A DNA stretch of 64,000 nt from an uncultured Paludibacter sp. (lineage in GTDB: Bacteria; Bacteroidota; Bacteroidia; Bacteroidales; Paludibacteraceae): contig CALCBD010000029.1 in the NCBI GenBank assembly GCA_937897985.1, positions 1 through 64,000 on the forward strand, written 5' to 3'. This document shows positions 62,976 to 64,000 of this stretch, in pieces; the first letter of the stretch is position 1, and every line of letters starts with the position of its first letter. Under the pieces are notes generated by a model. It was not told the DNA's origin. It was given only the letters and a program-made list of their open reading frames with translations, and ran no database searches. Both the position numbers and the translations under genes were made by a program.

Positions 62976-64000
62976 ATGCTTGTTCACTTATATTTTAAAT
63001 CTGTTCTCACGGCTTTTTTTTTGATATTATGCAATGTAAGTTTTGCTGAAAATAACTTAGCTGCTATCAACTTACATTGGGCTAATGATTATTCGCCTCC
63101 ATTTTTTGCTGATGCAATGTTGACTTGTCGCGAATGGGATGGGCTCGTTTTTAATTCGGGTGGTGTAACGGTGGATGCTCAGGGTTGGCCAACATCGGAT
63201 GCTGCGGTCATTGTTTGGAGTGGTTATACGCACAGATCCGGAGTTTACAAATTAAAATTCGAAGGTCAGGCCAACATCTCATTTGAATGGGCATCGGTGG
63301 GTACTTCAATAACAAATATCAACTACAACTGTTCCATAAACACCACTACCGCCGATGTCAATATAGCCAGTGCGTGTAACTCATTTCGGTTGAAGTTTAC
63401 GGGAACGACTGGCGGTGTAAAAAATGTTCAGTTAATGCGACCAATTGCCGAAGGGTCATCGACTGCACATGCATTTACCGAAACATTCGACAGAAAAATG
63501 ATTGACATTCTCAAACAATTTGATGTTGTCCGTTATATGGATTTTCAAAACACGAACGAAAATCCGCAAAAATCCTGGTCTGACAGAGTTTTACCCGGAA
63601 GCAGACAGAATATGAAACAACAAAATCTGTATCTAAACAAACCTAAACCCAAGGGCTGTGCATGGGAATATGTTATAATGCTTTCGAACGAAACAGGTAC
63701 AAGTCCATGGATAAATATTCCTCATTTGGCTGACGATAATTATGTAACTCAATTAGCCAATTTATTCAAAAACGGAGCAAATGGTTATCAGGCATTGGAT
63801 GTTAACCTGAACTTATACATCGAATATTCTAACGAACTGTGGAATACCGGCAGCGGTTTTTCACAAACAAATCAATTGGCTGACAGTGCCGAAGCCTGCG
63901 TCAGAGCAAATATCAATCACCCAATAAATTATGATTTGACATGCGCGACAAACGATTCATTAACTGTAGCAAGTAAACGATGGACACTGTTTCCACGCAT
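62976..64000 (+). CDS. Partial second GH-A-like secreted protein (runs off the window)
   Basis: An open frame of at least 341 codons starts at ATG 62976, 15 bases after the previous stop, with a signal peptide (MLVHLYFKSVLTAFFLILC then FAEN). It is cut by the window end. It is a paralogue of the preceding gene: both contain WINIP followed by a D(x)2-4FV/YV LA segment, then YxEYxNEx with the catalytic-candidate Glu (Glu287 here, in YIEYSNELWN). The N-terminal 150 residues carry a beta-rich region. The length suggests a full protein of similar size to its neighbour. Function as for the first copy, unproven. Confidence 0.8.
   Translation, partial: MLVHLYFKSVLTAFFLILCNVSFAENNLAAINLHWANDYSPPFFADAMLTCREWDGLVFNSGGVTVDAQGWPTSDAAVIVWSGYTHRSGVYKLKFEGQANISFEWASVGTSITNINYNCSINTTTADVNIASACNSFRLKFTGTTGGVKNVQLMRPIAEGSSTAHAFTETFDRKMIDILKQFDVVRYMDFQNTNENPQKSWSDRVLPGSRQNMKQQNLYLNKPKPKGCAWEYVIMLSNETGTSPWINIPHLADDNYVTQLANLFKNGANGYQALDVNLNLYIEYSNELWNTGSGFSQTNQLADSAEACVRANINHPINYDLTCATNDSLTVASKRWTLFPR

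Noticed and set aside
1..64000. CRISPR arrays, rRNA genes, complete insertion sequences.
   Set aside because: No regularly spaced long repeats, rRNA-like sequence or transposase gene other than the tyrosine integrase could be found.

Overview
This window comes from a Bacteroidota chromosome. The evidence is a SusC/SusD pair, a hybrid two-component system (HTCS), many TAnnTTTG-type -7 promoter boxes, AT-rich DNA and C-terminal type IX secretion (T9SS) sorting domains. T9SS tails next to a Sus-type locus point to an environmental lineage of the Bacteroidales/Marinilabiliales kind rather than gut Bacteroides; no species can be named from sequence alone.

Region 1 (1 to about 24.35 kb, all genes on the minus strand) is an integrated genomic island. 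From right to left (transcription order) it holds a tyrosine integrase, two paralogous uncharacterised proteins, a terminator, two tandem excisionase-like HTH proteins, a RepA-like AAA ATPase, a primase-like DUF6371/Toprim protein, and a BREX phage-defence cluster. The gene order brxF, brxC, pglXI, brxHII, pglZ, brxA is that of type 3 BREX. Extra defence-like genes are nested at two points: an AAA15 ATPase/RloB pair between brxC and pglXI, and a DUF262-DUF1524 (GmrSD/BrxU-like) nuclease plus a Fic protein between pglXI and brxHII. The pglXI gene is a sharp base-composition mosaic. Palindromic repeats sit in the intergenic joins and one lies in frame inside the primase-like gene. A six-site array with exact dyad symmetry lies between the RepA-like and primase-like genes and is an origin or operator candidate. 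No relaxase and no second attachment site are visible, so the island continues left of the window.

Region 2 (24.8 to 64 kb) is a large polysaccharide utilisation locus (PUL). A minus-strand HTCS regulator is divergent from susC, susD, a surface glycan-binding lipoprotein and a T9SS-exported binding protein, and this unit ends at a terminator. Then come a GH78-like rhamnosidase, two Ser-type sulfatases, a cytoplasmic GH130 mannosylglucose phosphorylase and a GH27 alpha-galactosidase in one tight run. After these come a giant SUMF1x2-PQQ-T9SS protein with an esterase, a GPH sugar:cation symporter, a stand-alone GH94 N-terminal domain followed by a full GH94 phosphorylase, GH3, GH97, and two tandem members of an unassigned secreted GH-A-like family, the last cut by the window end. 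An unrelated marC gene is embedded on the opposite strand.

The likely logic is surface binding and cleavage of a sulfated, branched heteroglycan with alpha-galactose and probably rhamnose-type side chains, import by SusCD and the symporter, and intracellular phosphorolysis by GH130 and GH94. The actual glycan is not identified. The strongest leads are the cargo-loaded BREX locus with its mosaic methylase, the dyad array, the stand-alone GH94 domain and the GH-A-like pair.
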